Shown: positions 1 through 6,846, counted from the first letter of the stretch. The stretch is 12,711 nt of DNA from Cellulomonas sp. (GCA_031178805.1 JAPSIJ010000033.1:1-12711); one strand, 5' to 3'. A program made the numbers and translations. Notes: generated from the sequence alone by a model not told the origin.

Positions 1-836
1 GTGAACATCGGGCCGAAGATCACCGGGATGTCCCGCTCGGCGAGCACGTCGGCGACCTTGTGGCCCTCGGTGCCGTGGTTGATCACCAGCCGGTAGCCGA
101 ACTCGTCGGCCAGCCGGATCGCCGTGACGATGTCGTCGTGCCGGTGGGTGTGCTGGTCCCAGACGAGCTCGCCGTCCAGCACCCGCGCGAGCGTGTCCAG
201 CGTCAGGTCGGTCCGGAACGGCTCGCCCTTGGCCTCGGCGGCGGCGCGGGCGGCGCGGTAGTGCTGGGCGTCGGCGAACGCCTGCCGGATCACCATGGCG
301 GTGCCGAGCCGGGTGGACGGCGTCTGCTTCTTCTCGCCGTAGACCCGCTTCGGGTTCTCGCCCAGCGCGGACTTCACGCTGACCGACGCGGAGATCACCT
401 GCTCGTCGATCGTGCGGCCGCCCCAGCACTTCATCGCGACGCTCTGGCCGCCGATCGGGTTGCCCGAGCCGGGCTTCACGACCACCGAGGTGATGCCGCC
501 GGACAGCGCGTCCCGGAAGCCCTCGTCGTCGATGTTGACGGCGTCGACGGCGCGCACGGCGGCCATGTTGGGGCCGGTCATCTCGTTGGTGTCGTTGCCG
601 GCGACGCCCTCGCCCTCCTCGTGGATGCCCACGTGGCCGTGCGCCTCGACGAACCCGGGCAGCACCCAGCGGCCGGTGGCGTCGATCACCGTCGCGCCCT
701 CGGGCACGACGACGTCGGCGCCGACCGCCTCGATGCGGCCGTCGCGGATCAGCACGGTGCCGCCCTCGACGGGGGCGGAGGAGACGGGGACGACGTAGCC
801 GCCGGTGACGGCGACGAGGGAGGGCGTGGAGGTCAT
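1..836 (-). CDS. Metal-dependent amidohydrolase (imidazolonepropionase-like), partial, 3' end off window
   Basis: A minus-strand frame stays open from an ATG at 836 to the left edge (278 codons), so the C-terminal part is missing. It belongs to the amidohydrolase superfamily, which hydrolyses C-N bonds at a metal centre in a TIM barrel; substrate cannot be told. The small beta domain comes first (about residues 8-58), then LPGFVEAHGHVGIHEEGEG with the HxH metal pair at His66/His68. NPKRVYGEKKQTPSTR lies near residues 161-176. WDQHTHRHDDI supplies the next His ligands (about 229/231) and LVINHGTEGHK the His at about 254. The HGHVGIHEEG...GNDTNEMT and ENPKRVYGE stretches resemble a COG1228 subgroup widespread in Gram-positive bacteria. 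No signal peptide is seen, so it is probably cytosolic. A TACGGT hexamer lies 7 bases before the ATG, supporting this start and a leaderless mRNA. The gene diverges from the PanE-like gene across 75 bases. Confidence 0.88.
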   Translation of the reverse strand, partial: MTSTPSLVAVTGGYVVPVSSAPVEGGTVLIRDGRIEAVGADVVVPEGATVIDATGRWVLPGFVEAHGHVGIHEEGEGVAGNDTNEMTGPNMAAVRAVDAVNIDDEGFRDALSGGITSVVVKPGSGNPIGGQSVAMKCWGGRTIDEQVISASVSVKSALGENPKRVYGEKKQTPSTRLGTAMVIRQAFADAQHYRAARAAAEAKGEPFRTDLTLDTLARVLDGELVWDQHTHRHDDIVTAIRLADEFGYRLVINHGTEGHKVADVLAERDIPVIFGPMF

Positions 837-843
837 GGCGTTC

Positions 844-849
844 ACCGTA
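844..849 (-). promoter_or_regulatory. -10 element of a probable leaderless promoter for the amidohydrolase
   Basis: Read on the minus strand, TACGGT fits the actinobacterial TANNNT -10 consensus and ends 7 bases before the ATG at 836. Transcription would then start at or next to the start codon. No ribosome binding site is seen between them and no clear -35 is visible. Confidence 0.5.
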
Positions 850-899
850 CGTCCCCGCCCGGAGGGGTCGCCCGCGCGCCGGGGGTCCCGCGGATGTGG

Positions 900-905
900 C
901 ACCGT
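900..905 (+). promoter_or_regulatory. Weak -10-like element before the PanE-like gene
   Basis: CACCGT has the A at position 2 and T at position 6 expected of a -10 hexamer and lies 6 bases before the GTG at 912. That is the same geometry as at the MFS and glycosylase genes. There is no Shine-Dalgarno sequence. The match is weak on its own and rests partly on the repeated pattern in this window. Confidence 0.3.
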
Positions 906-911
906 GACGTG

Positions 912-1913
912 GTGCGATACGTGATCATCGGCGCCGGCGCGGTCGGCGGGACCATCGGCGGGCTGCTGGCGGAGGCAGGGCGCGAGGTCGTCCTCGTGGC
1001 GCGCGGCGCCCACCTGGACGCGGTGCGGGCCGACGGCCTGCACCTGACCACGCCCGCGGGCGCGCGGACCGTCACCGCCCCGGCGGCCGGCGGCCCGGAG
1101 GACGTCGAGCTGCGCCCCGGCGACGTGCTGGTGCTGGCCGTCAAGAGCCAGGACACCGCGGCGACGACCGCGCAGTGGGCGGGCCGCCCGGTCACCGGCG
1201 GCCGCACCGCCGGCGAGGACCTGCTGCTGGTCTGCGCGCAGAACGGCGTGGACAACGAGCGCACGGCGCTGCGGCGGTTCGCCCGGGTGGCCGGCATGTG
1301 CGTCTGGCTGCCGGCGACGTTCCTCGAGCCCGGCCGGGTGTCCGCCGCGGGCAGTCCGGTCACCGGCGTCCTGACGCTCGGCACGGTCCCCGCGGGCGCG
1401 CCCGACCCGGACCTCGCCGCGGTCGGCGCGGACCTCGAGGCGGCGGGCTTCCGCGCCCCGGTGGTCGAGGACGTCATGGCGTGGAAGTACGCCAAGCTGC
1501 TGAGCAACCTCGGCAACGCCGTCGAGGCGCTGTGCGGGTCGACCCGCGAGCCCGCCGCGCGCGAGCTGCTGGCCGCGGCCGGCGCCGAGGCGCGCACGGT
1601 CCTCGCTGCCGCCGGCGTCGAGCCCACCTCGCCGGAGGAGGAGGCGGACGCGCGCGGCGACTTCACGCTGGTCGACCTGCCGGGCGTCACGCGCCGCGGC
1701 GGCTCCACCTGGCAGAGCCTGGTGCGCGGCGCCGGGTCCGTGGAGGCCGCCTACCTGAACGGCGAGATCGTCCTGCTGGGCGCCCTGCACGGCGTGCCGG
1801 CGCCGGTGAACGCCGCGCTGCTGCGGCTCACCGAGCAGGCGGCCGCGCGCGGGGACCAGCCCGGCAGCCACGACGCCGCGGAGGTCCTGGCCGCGGCGCG
1901 GGCCGCCGCGTGA
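912..1913 (+). CDS. 2-dehydropantoate 2-reductase family protein (PanE/ApbA)
   Basis: This is a 333-residue ketopantoate reductase family protein. Family members reduce 2-dehydropantoate to pantoate with NADPH in pantothenate/CoA synthesis, in the cytosol. The Rossmann fingerprint is at residues 7-17 (GAGAVGGTIGG). LAVKSQDT at 75-82 and CAQNGVDNE at 108-116 follow. WKYAKLLSNLGNA at 191-203 carries the expected catalytic lysine, best aligned as Lys195. The C-terminal domain has the GGSTWQSL stretch and VEAAYLNGEI (277-286) with the conserved Glu and Asn. GTG 912 is preferred because it gives the family-typical MRYVIIGAGAVGG beginning; an in-frame ATG at 894 and GTG at 909 are alternatives. The stop overlaps the next gene's GTG, implying coupling. 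The family has many paralogues of unknown substrate, so true PanE activity is likely but not certain. Confidence 0.85.
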   Translation: MRYVIIGAGAVGGTIGGLLAEAGREVVLVARGAHLDAVRADGLHLTTPAGARTVTAPAAGGPEDVELRPGDVLVLAVKSQDTAATTAQWAGRPVTGGRTAGEDLLLVCAQNGVDNERTALRRFARVAGMCVWLPATFLEPGRVSAAGSPVTGVLTLGTVPAGAPDPDLAAVGADLEAAGFRAPVVEDVMAWKYAKLLSNLGNAVEALCGSTREPAARELLAAAGAEARTVLAAAGVEPTSPEEEADARGDFTLVDLPGVTRRGGSTWQSLVRGAGSVEAAYLNGEIVLLGALHGVPAPVNAALLRLTEQAAARGDQPGSHDAAEVLAAARAAA

Positions 1914-2371
1914 CCGCGCCGCCGGCGGGCGGCTCCCCGCCCGAGCCGGCCGCAGGCGCCCCCGCCGGCACGCCGCCCCCGCGGCCGGTGCTGCCGGCAG
2001 GGCCCGCGTCCACCCGGGTCGACCGCTGGGTCTGGGCGGTGCGCCTGACGAAGACCCGCGCGCTCGCCGCCGCCGCGTGCCGCGCCGGGCACGTCCGCGT
2101 CAACGGCGACCGCGCGAAGCCCGCCACGAGCGTCAAGGTCGGCGACGAGGTGCGGGTCCGCGGCGAGGGGCCCGAGCGCATCGTCGAGGTGGCGCACGTC
2201 CTGGAGCGCCGGGTCGGCCCCGGGCCGGCCGCCACGGCGTACCTCGACCACACCCCGGCTCCCCCGCCGCCCGAGCAGGTCGCCGTCGCGGCGCAGCGCG
2301 ACCGCGGCGCGGGCCGCCCCACCAAGCGCGAGCGCCGGGAGATCGACCGGCTCCGCGGCCGCGAGCACTAG
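1910..2371 (+). CDS. S4-domain RNA-binding protein, Hsp15 (HslR)-like
   Basis: This is a 153-residue protein with an S4 RNA-binding domain at about residues 36-85. It holds the core RVDRWVWAVRLTKTRALA, then GHVRVNGDRAKPATSVKVGDEV. E. coli Hsp15 with this fold binds stalled 50S subunits carrying nascent chains; the same ribosome-related role is inferred here. The C-terminal tail, GRPTKRERREIDRLRG at 135-150, is basic and typical of the actinobacterial homologues. Unusual is a Pro/Ala-rich extension of about 35 residues before the S4 domain, where Hsp15 begins almost directly with it. A later in-frame GTG at 1988 would remove most of this extension. GTG 1910 is preferred because it overlaps the upstream stop in a GTGA and implies translational coupling. 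The stop codon shares a CTAG with the convergent DUF72 gene. Confidence 0.85.
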   Translation: MTAPPAGGSPPEPAAGAPAGTPPPRPVLPAGPASTRVDRWVWAVRLTKTRALAAAACRAGHVRVNGDRAKPATSVKVGDEVRVRGEGPERIVEVAHVLERRVGPGPAATAYLDHTPAPPPPEQVAVAAQRDRGAGRPTKRERREIDRLRGREH

Positions 2372-3273
2372 CCGCCGCCCTCCGCCGCCCCGGCGAGCGG
2401 TCCCACGCCGAGCCGCCGCGCCAGGCCCATCGCGTCCACGGGCGCGCGCACCTTCACGTCGTTGTCGAAGTACACGAACACGTCCCGCCCCCCGGGCGCG
2501 GGCGGCGCGGCCGGCCCGAGCCGCCGCGCGTCCGCGGGCTCGCCGCCGGACACCCAGGCGCGGACGCGGTCGGCCCACCGGTCCAGCGCGGGGTCGTCGT
2601 AGCCGGACACGTACAGCTCGGAGTCGCCGTGCAGCCGGACGTAGACCACGTCCGAGGTGACGTCCTCGAGGTACGGCCACCGGCCGGCGGTGTCGGCGAC
2701 GACCAGCCCGATGCCGTGCTCGCGGAGCAGCGCGGGGAACTCCGGGGTCTCGAACGTGGCGTGCCGGACCTCGAGCACGTGCCGCAGCGGGCGGTCGGCG
2801 TCGGTGGTGGTCCACGCGCGGTCGTCCAGGCGCTCGTCGTGCCGGGCCGCGAGCGCCGCGGCCGCCGCGGTGGTCCGGGGCAGCAGGTCGAAGAACCGCG
2901 CCAGCCGGTCCGGGTCGTAGCCCAGCGTGGGCGGCAGCTGCCACAGCACCGGGCCGAGGGTGTCGCCGAGCGCCAGCACCCCGGAGGCGAAGAAGTTGGC
3001 CAGCGGGACCTCGACGTCCGCGAGCTTCTTCATGTGGGTGACGAACCGGCCGCCCTTGACGGAGAACACGAAGCCGGGCGGCACCTCGGCGCGCCACGCC
3101 TGGTAGGACTCGGGGCGCTGCAGGGCGTAGAAGGAGCCGTTCACCTCGATCGTGCCGAGGTGCCGCGAGGCGTGCTCCAGCTCGCGGCGCTGCGGCAGGC
3201 CCTTCGGGTAGAACACCCCGCGCCAGGGCGCGTACCGCCAGCCGGAGATGCCGATGCGGGCGGTGGCGGCCAT
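2368..3273 (-). CDS. DUF72 domain-containing protein
   Basis: This is a 301-residue protein covering one complete DUF72 domain (COG1801, TIM-barrel-like). The function of the family is not established. Diagnostic blocks appear in order: IGISGWRY at 7-14, TIEVNGSFYALQ at 41-52, VFSVKGGRFVTHMKKL at 69-84, LGPVLWQLPP at 106-115, LEVRHATF at 167-174, YVRLHG at 211-216 and VFVYFDNDVKVRAPVDA at 265-281. There is no signal peptide or membrane segment. The frame extends 10 codons further upstream to 3303, but the ATG at 3273 is chosen. It gives the normal short N-terminus, and a good promoter (TTGCCG, 17 bases, TAGCGT) ends 8 bases before it. The gene diverges from the MFS transporter and converges on the S4 gene. 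Confidence 0.88.
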   Translation of the reverse strand: MAATARIGISGWRYAPWRGVFYPKGLPQRRELEHASRHLGTIEVNGSFYALQRPESYQAWRAEVPPGFVFSVKGGRFVTHMKKLADVEVPLANFFASGVLALGDTLGPVLWQLPPTLGYDPDRLARFFDLLPRTTAAAAALAARHDERLDDRAWTTTDADRPLRHVLEVRHATFETPEFPALLREHGIGLVVADTAGRWPYLEDVTSDVVYVRLHGDSELYVSGYDDPALDRWADRVRAWVSGGEPADARRLGPAAPPAPGGRDVFVYFDNDVKVRAPVDAMGLARRLGVGPLAGAAEGGG

Positions 3274-3281
3274 GTCCAGCG

Positions 3282-3310
3282 ACGCTAGGCAGCGGGCGGG
3301 CACCCGGCAA
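3282..3310 (-). promoter_or_regulatory. Leaderless promoter of the DUF72 gene (-35 and -10)
   Basis: On the minus strand the -35-like TTGCCG (3310-3305) and the -10 TAGCGT (3287-3282) are separated by 17 bases, the ideal sigma-70-type spacing. The -10 ends 8 bases before the ATG at 3273, so the transcript should begin at or very near the start codon. This is the best promoter match in the window. Confidence 0.55.
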
Positions 3311-3361
3311 CCGGGCGGTGCGGCACCGGCGCCGTCACCAGCGCCGACGCCCCCCGGGACA

Positions 3362-3390
3362 CCGCGCGTTCAGCGCGTCGACACGCGCGG
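3362..3390 (+). repeat. Inverted repeat upstream of the MFS gene, possible operator
   Basis: CCGCGCGT at 3362-3369 and ACGCGCGG at 3383-3390 are perfect 8-base inverted arms around 13 bases. A nested pair, GCGCGT (3373-3378) and ACGCGC (3383-3388), shares the right arm. If transcription starts at the GTG at 3418, the element covers about -56 to -28, where a repressor or activator could act. CG-only palindromes arise easily in DNA of this composition, so this is tentative. Confidence 0.25.
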
Positions 3391-3405
3391 GACGCCGGGT
3401 GCGGG

Positions 3406-3411
3406 TATGCC
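3406..3411 (+). promoter_or_regulatory. -10-like element of a probable leaderless promoter for the MFS gene
   Basis: TATGCC, one of the few AT-containing hexamers in this 144-base divergent region, ends 6 bases before the GTG at 3418. No Shine-Dalgarno sequence is present. The last base departs from the TANNNT consensus. Confidence 0.4.
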
Positions 3412-3417
3412 TGGTCC

Positions 3418-4824
3418 GTGCACGCCGACGCCACGCCGCCGCCCGTCCCCGCCGCCCCGTCGGGCGACGGGCCCGACCGACCCGCGCGCGGCCGCTGGCC
3501 GGTGGCGGCCTGGGCGCTGTGGGACTGGGGGTCGGCGGCGTTCAACGCGGTCATCACGACGTTCGTGTTCACCCGGTGGCTGACCAGCGACGCGTTCGTC
3601 GACCCGGCCGTGGTCGCGGCCGGCGGCGACCCGCTGGAGGCGGCGCTGGCCGAGCACTCCACCTGGCTGGGCTGGGGGCTGACCGCGGCGGGCGTGCTGA
3701 TCGCGCTGCTGGCACCGTTGGCGGGCACGCGCGCGGACGGCTCCGGCCGCCGGCGCCGCGGGCTGGCGGTGCAGACCGCCGCGACCGTCGCGCTGTGCGC
3801 GGCGATGGTGCTCGTCCGGCCGGACCCGGACGCGCTCACCTGGAACCTGCTGCTCGGCATCGCCCTGCTGGCGACGGCGAACCTGACGTTCGAGCTGGCG
3901 TCCGTGCACTACAACGCGCTGCTGCCCCGGGTGGCGACCCCGGCGACGCTCGGGCGGATCAGCGGGCTCGGCTGGGGCGCGGGCTACCTCGGCGGCATCG
4001 TGCTGCTGCTGGTGCTGTTCGTCGGGTTCATCAACCCGGAGGTCGGCTGGTTCGGGGTCACCGGCGAGGACGGCTGGAACATCCGGATCGCGGTCCTGCT
4101 CTCGGCGCTGTGGTTCGGCGCGTTCGCGGTCCCGGTGCTGCTCGCGGTGCCCGACCCGCCGGCGACCGGCGCGGCCCGCCGCCGGCCCGGCGTGGCCGAG
4201 GCGTACCGGCGGATCGTCGCCGACGTGCGCGACCTGTGGCGCACCTCCCGCGGCACGGTGCTGTTCCTGCTGGCGAGCGCCGTGTACCGCGACGGGCTCG
4301 CGGGAGTGTTCACGTTCGGCGCGGTGATCGCGTCCGGCACGTTCGGCTTCTCGGCCAGCGAGGTCGTGGTGTTCGCGATCGCGGCGAACGTGGTCGCCGG
4401 GATCGCCACGCTGCTCGCCGGGCTGCTGGACGACCGGGTCGGGCCGCGCGCGCTGATCGTCGCCTCGCTCGTCGGGCTGGTCGTGGCGGGCGTGGCGACG
4501 TTCGCCCTCGCCGACGGCGGGCGGACGGTGTTCTGGGTGTGCGGGCTGGCGCTGTGCGTCTTCGTCGGCCCGGCGCAGTCCGCCAGCCGGTCGCTGCTGA
4601 CCCGCGTGGCGCCGCCGGGGCGGGAGAGCCAGATCTTCGGCCTGTACGCCACCACCGGCCGTGCGGCGTCGTTCCTCGCGCCGCTGGCGTTCTCGACGTT
4701 CGTCGCCGTGGCGGGCTCCCAGCGCTGGGGCATCCTGGGGCTCGTGCTGGTGATCGCGATCGGCCTCGGCGCCCTGCTGCCCCTGCGGCTCCCCCTGCCC
4801 CGCCCCGCCGCGGAGCGCGCGTGA
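3418..4824 (+). CDS. MFS transporter, UMF1 (Atg22-like) family
   Basis: This is a 468-residue multi-pass inner-membrane protein of the major facilitator superfamily, unknown major facilitator 1 group, related to yeast vacuolar effluxer Atg22. The substrate is unknown; export of small metabolites is the usual guess. The family hallmarks are visible. ALWDWGSAAFNAVITTFVF forms helix 1 (33-51). NALLP lies at 166-170 and GRISGLGWGAGYLGG at 179-193. GPAQSASRSLLTRVAPP at 384-400 is followed by FGLY at 407-410. Hydrophobic helices alternate with short basic loops such as SGRRRRG (109-115), and a charged loop near 245-280 separates the two halves. The N-terminal 25 residues are Pro/Ala-rich. GTG 3418 is supported by a -10-like element 6 bases upstream. 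The stop overlaps the start of the hydrolase gene, so the two are probably cotranscribed and coupled. Confidence 0.9.
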   Translation: MHADATPPPVPAAPSGDGPDRPARGRWPVAAWALWDWGSAAFNAVITTFVFTRWLTSDAFVDPAVVAAGGDPLEAALAEHSTWLGWGLTAAGVLIALLAPLAGTRADGSGRRRRGLAVQTAATVALCAAMVLVRPDPDALTWNLLLGIALLATANLTFELASVHYNALLPRVATPATLGRISGLGWGAGYLGGIVLLLVLFVGFINPEVGWFGVTGEDGWNIRIAVLLSALWFGAFAVPVLLAVPDPPATGAARRRPGVAEAYRRIVADVRDLWRTSRGTVLFLLASAVYRDGLAGVFTFGAVIASGTFGFSASEVVVFAIAANVVAGIATLLAGLLDDRVGPRALIVASLVGLVVAGVATFALADGGRTVFWVCGLALCVFVGPAQSASRSLLTRVAPPGRESQIFGLYATTGRAASFLAPLAFSTFVAVAGSQRWGILGLVLVIAIGLGALLPLRLPLPRPAAERA

Positions 4825-5777
4825 CGCGCTGGGAGCCGGACCTGCTCGGACCGGGCTGGGAGCGCACGACGCTGGCGCTGTCCGCGACGGACCCGGACCT
4901 GGTCGCCACCGTGGTCCGCCGCACGCCGGCGGGCGCGACCGGCGGGCCGGCCGTGCTGCACGTGCACGGGTTCAACGACTACTTCTTCCAGACCCACCTC
5001 GCCGAGGCCCTCGAGGCCGCCGGCCACACCTTCTACGCGATCGACCTGCGCCGGTGCGGGCGGTCCTGGCGCGAGGGCCAGGTGCCGCACTACGTGGACG
5101 ACCTCGCCGAGTACCGGGTGGACCTGGGGCTGGCCGCCGGGCTGCTGCGCGAGGAGCTGGGGCACGACCGGCTCGCGGTGCACGCGCACTCGACCGGCGG
5201 GCTGACCGCCGCGCTCTGGGCCGCCAGCCCCGCCGGCCGCGCCGCGGTGGACGCGCTGGTGCTGAACAGCCCGTGGTTCGACCTGAACGCCCGCTGGTTC
5301 CACCGGGTGGTGTCCACCTGGGTGCTGGACACCCTCGGGCCGGTGGACCGGATGCGCGTGCTCGCGGACGGCCCCTCGGCCTACTCGTGGCACCTGCACG
5401 CGGACAACGGCGGCCGGTGGACCTACGACCGCGCCCTGAAGCCGGCCGAGGGATTCCCGGTGCGCGCGGGGTGGCTGCGCGCCGTGCGCCGGGGCCAGGC
5501 CCGGCTCGCCCGCGGGCTGGGCCTCGAGGTGCCGGTGCTGGTGTGCACCGCCGCGGAGTCGGGGCCGAACGCGCGCGGCAACCCCCGGCTGGACGCGCAG
5601 GACACCGTGCTCGACGTGGCGCAGATCCGGGCACGGGCGCCGCGGCTGGGCGACGACGTGACGCTCGTGACCATCCCGGGCGGCGTCCACGACCTGTCGC
5701 TGTCGGCCGACGGCCCGCGCCGGGCGTACCTGGCGACGGTCGTCGAGTGGCTGGCGACGGCGGCCGCGGCCGCCTGA
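4821..5777 (+). CDS. Alpha/beta hydrolase (serine aminopeptidase S33 / lysophospholipase-like)
   Basis: This is a 318-residue protein with an alpha/beta-hydrolase fold of the Hydrolase_4 (S33) type, which includes esterases and monoacylglycerol/lysophospholipid lipases. The substrate is not predictable. VLHVHGFNDYF at 45-55 carries the oxyanion-hole HG. The nucleophile elbow is AHSTGG at 122-127 with Ser124; the first position of GxSxG is Ala rather than Gly. The acid is Asp261 or Asp265 in the DTVLDV stretch, and the catalytic His is His290 in GGVHDLSLS. A lid-like insertion with many aromatics lies at about 150-230. No signal peptide is seen, so it is likely cytosolic. GTG 4821 overlaps the MFS stop (GTGA), with no other start giving a full-length domain. 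The coupling suggests the transporter and hydrolase act on related compounds, which is inference only. Confidence 0.87.
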   Translation: MTRWEPDLLGPGWERTTLALSATDPDLVATVVRRTPAGATGGPAVLHVHGFNDYFFQTHLAEALEAAGHTFYAIDLRRCGRSWREGQVPHYVDDLAEYRVDLGLAAGLLREELGHDRLAVHAHSTGGLTAALWAASPAGRAAVDALVLNSPWFDLNARWFHRVVSTWVLDTLGPVDRMRVLADGPSAYSWHLHADNGGRWTYDRALKPAEGFPVRAGWLRAVRRGQARLARGLGLEVPVLVCTAAESGPNARGNPRLDAQDTVLDVAQIRARAPRLGDDVTLVTIPGGVHDLSLSADGPRRAYLATVVEWLATAAAAA

Positions 5778-5823
5778 CCCGGTCGGGACGGCGACGGCGG
5801 GCCGGGCTGTCGGCACCGTGCGG

Positions 5824-5829
5824 CATGCT
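5824..5829 (+). promoter_or_regulatory. -10-like element of a probable leaderless promoter for the glycosylase gene
   Basis: CATGCT matches the TANNNT consensus at five positions if C is allowed first, and it ends 6 bases before the GTG at 5836. The spacing equals that at the PanE-like and MFS genes. No -35 or ribosome binding site is evident. Confidence 0.4.
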
Positions 5830-5835
5830 GGTGCG

Positions 5836-6810
5836 GTGCCCGCGCCGACCTCCCTGCCCGCGCCCGGGGCCGCCCCCGGCGCCGCGGCGGACGCGGGCGC
5901 GCCGCTGACCGGCACCTACCGGCCGGACGGCCCGCTGGACGTGCGGCTCACGCTGCAGCTGGTGCGCCGCGGCGGCGGCGACCCCGCCCTGCGGGTGCTG
6001 CCCGACGGCACGGTCTGGCACGCGCTGCGCACCGCGGCCGGCCCGGCGACGCTGCACCTGCGCCCCGCGGCGGGCGGCGGCGTGGCGGCGACGGCGTGGG
6101 GCCCCGGCGCCGAGCGGGCGCTGGCGGGCGTGCCCGCGCTGCTCGGCGCGCACGACGACCCGCGGACGTTCGACCCCGCCGGGCACCTCGGCCTCGCCGC
6201 GGCGCACCGCCGGCTGCGGGGGCTGCGGATGCCGCGGACCGGCGACGTGCTGGGCGCCCTGGTGCCCGCGGTCCTGGAGCAGCGGGTGGTGTCGGTGGAC
6301 GCGCACGACGCCTGGCGGTGGCTGCTGCTGCGGCACGGCAGCACGCCGCCCGGCCCCGCCCCGGCCGGGATGCGGGTGCCGCCGGATGCGCTCGGCTGGC
6401 GGCAGGTCCCGGTGTGGGACTGGCGGCGCGCGGGCGTCGACGACCAGCGGTCCTCGACGGTGCTGCGCGCCGCGGCGGTCGCCCGCCGGCTGCAGGAGGG
6501 CGCCGCGCTCGCGCCCGCGGAGCTGCGCCGCCGGCTGCTGACCGTGCCCGGCATCGGGGTGTGGACCGTGGCCGAGACCACCCGGCGGGTGCTCGGCGAC
6601 GCCGACGCCGTGTCGGTGGGCGACCTGCACCTGCCGCGCCTGGTCGGCGCGGGCGTCGCCGGCCGCCGGGTGGAGCAGCACGAGGTGCTCGACGTGCTCG
6701 CGCCGTGGGCGCCGCACCGCGGGCGGGTCGTGCGGCTGCTGGAGCTGACCGACCGGGAGCGCGCGCCGCGGCACCGGCCGCGCCCGCCGCGGGCCGTGCG
6801 CCCGGCCTGA
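5836..6810 (+). CDS. DNA-3-methyladenine glycosylase II-like (AlkA-type HhH-GPD) protein
   Basis: This is a 324-residue HhH-GPD superfamily DNA glycosylase, expected to remove alkylated bases such as 3-methyladenine as the first step of base excision repair. The N-terminal half, at about 25-115, is a beta-rich AlkA-type domain. The core holds VLEQRVVSVDAHDAWRWL (146-163), the helix-hairpin-helix LLTVPGIGVWT (234-244), and then DAVSVGDLHLPRLV (257-270). Asp263 there is in the position of the catalytic aspartate (Asp238 of E. coli AlkA). The first 20 or so residues are Ala/Pro-rich and the last 15 Arg/Pro-rich; both look like disordered tails. An upstream in-frame GTG at 5818 is possible, but 5836 is preferred because a -10-like CATGCT lies 6 bases before it. 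The gene follows the hydrolase after about 58 bases and may be an independent unit. Confidence 0.85.
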   Translation: MPAPTSLPAPGAAPGAAADAGAPLTGTYRPDGPLDVRLTLQLVRRGGGDPALRVLPDGTVWHALRTAAGPATLHLRPAAGGGVAATAWGPGAERALAGVPALLGAHDDPRTFDPAGHLGLAAAHRRLRGLRMPRTGDVLGALVPAVLEQRVVSVDAHDAWRWLLLRHGSTPPGPAPAGMRVPPDALGWRQVPVWDWRRAGVDDQRSSTVLRAAAVARRLQEGAALAPAELRRRLLTVPGIGVWTVAETTRRVLGDADAVSVGDLHLPRLVGAGVAGRRVEQHEVLDVLAPWAPHRGRVVRLLELTDRERAPRHRPRPPRAVRPA

Positions 6811-6840
6811 GCCGGAATACCGCGCCCGGCCGGACCGCTG

Positions 6841-6846
6841 CACAAT
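6841..6846 (+). promoter_or_regulatory. -10 element of the luxS promoter
   Basis: CACAAT is a rare AT-rich hexamer 33 bases before the luxS GTG, with A at position 2 and T at position 6. Transcription would start near 6853, leaving a short leader that holds a ribosome binding site, unlike the leaderless genes nearby. A -35 could not be identified with confidence. Confidence 0.4.

Noticed and set aside
60..911. Long plus-strand open frame running through the amidohydrolase region into the PanE-like gene
   Set aside because: The part before 912 is antisense to a clear amidohydrolase, has Val/Gly/Asp low-complexity translation and no domain. It is open only because of the GC bias.
3984..5915. 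Minus-strand open frame of over 600 codons opposite the MFS and hydrolase genes
   Set aside because: It overlaps two genes with diagnostic motifs, and its translation is Arg/Ala/Pro/Val-rich without recognisable domains. Similar shadows lie opposite most genes here.
6814..6840. GGAAT as an extracytoplasmic-function sigma factor -35 upstream of luxS
   Set aside because: No matching -10 such as CGTT or GTT lies at the required distance, while CACAAT fits a housekeeping -10 better.
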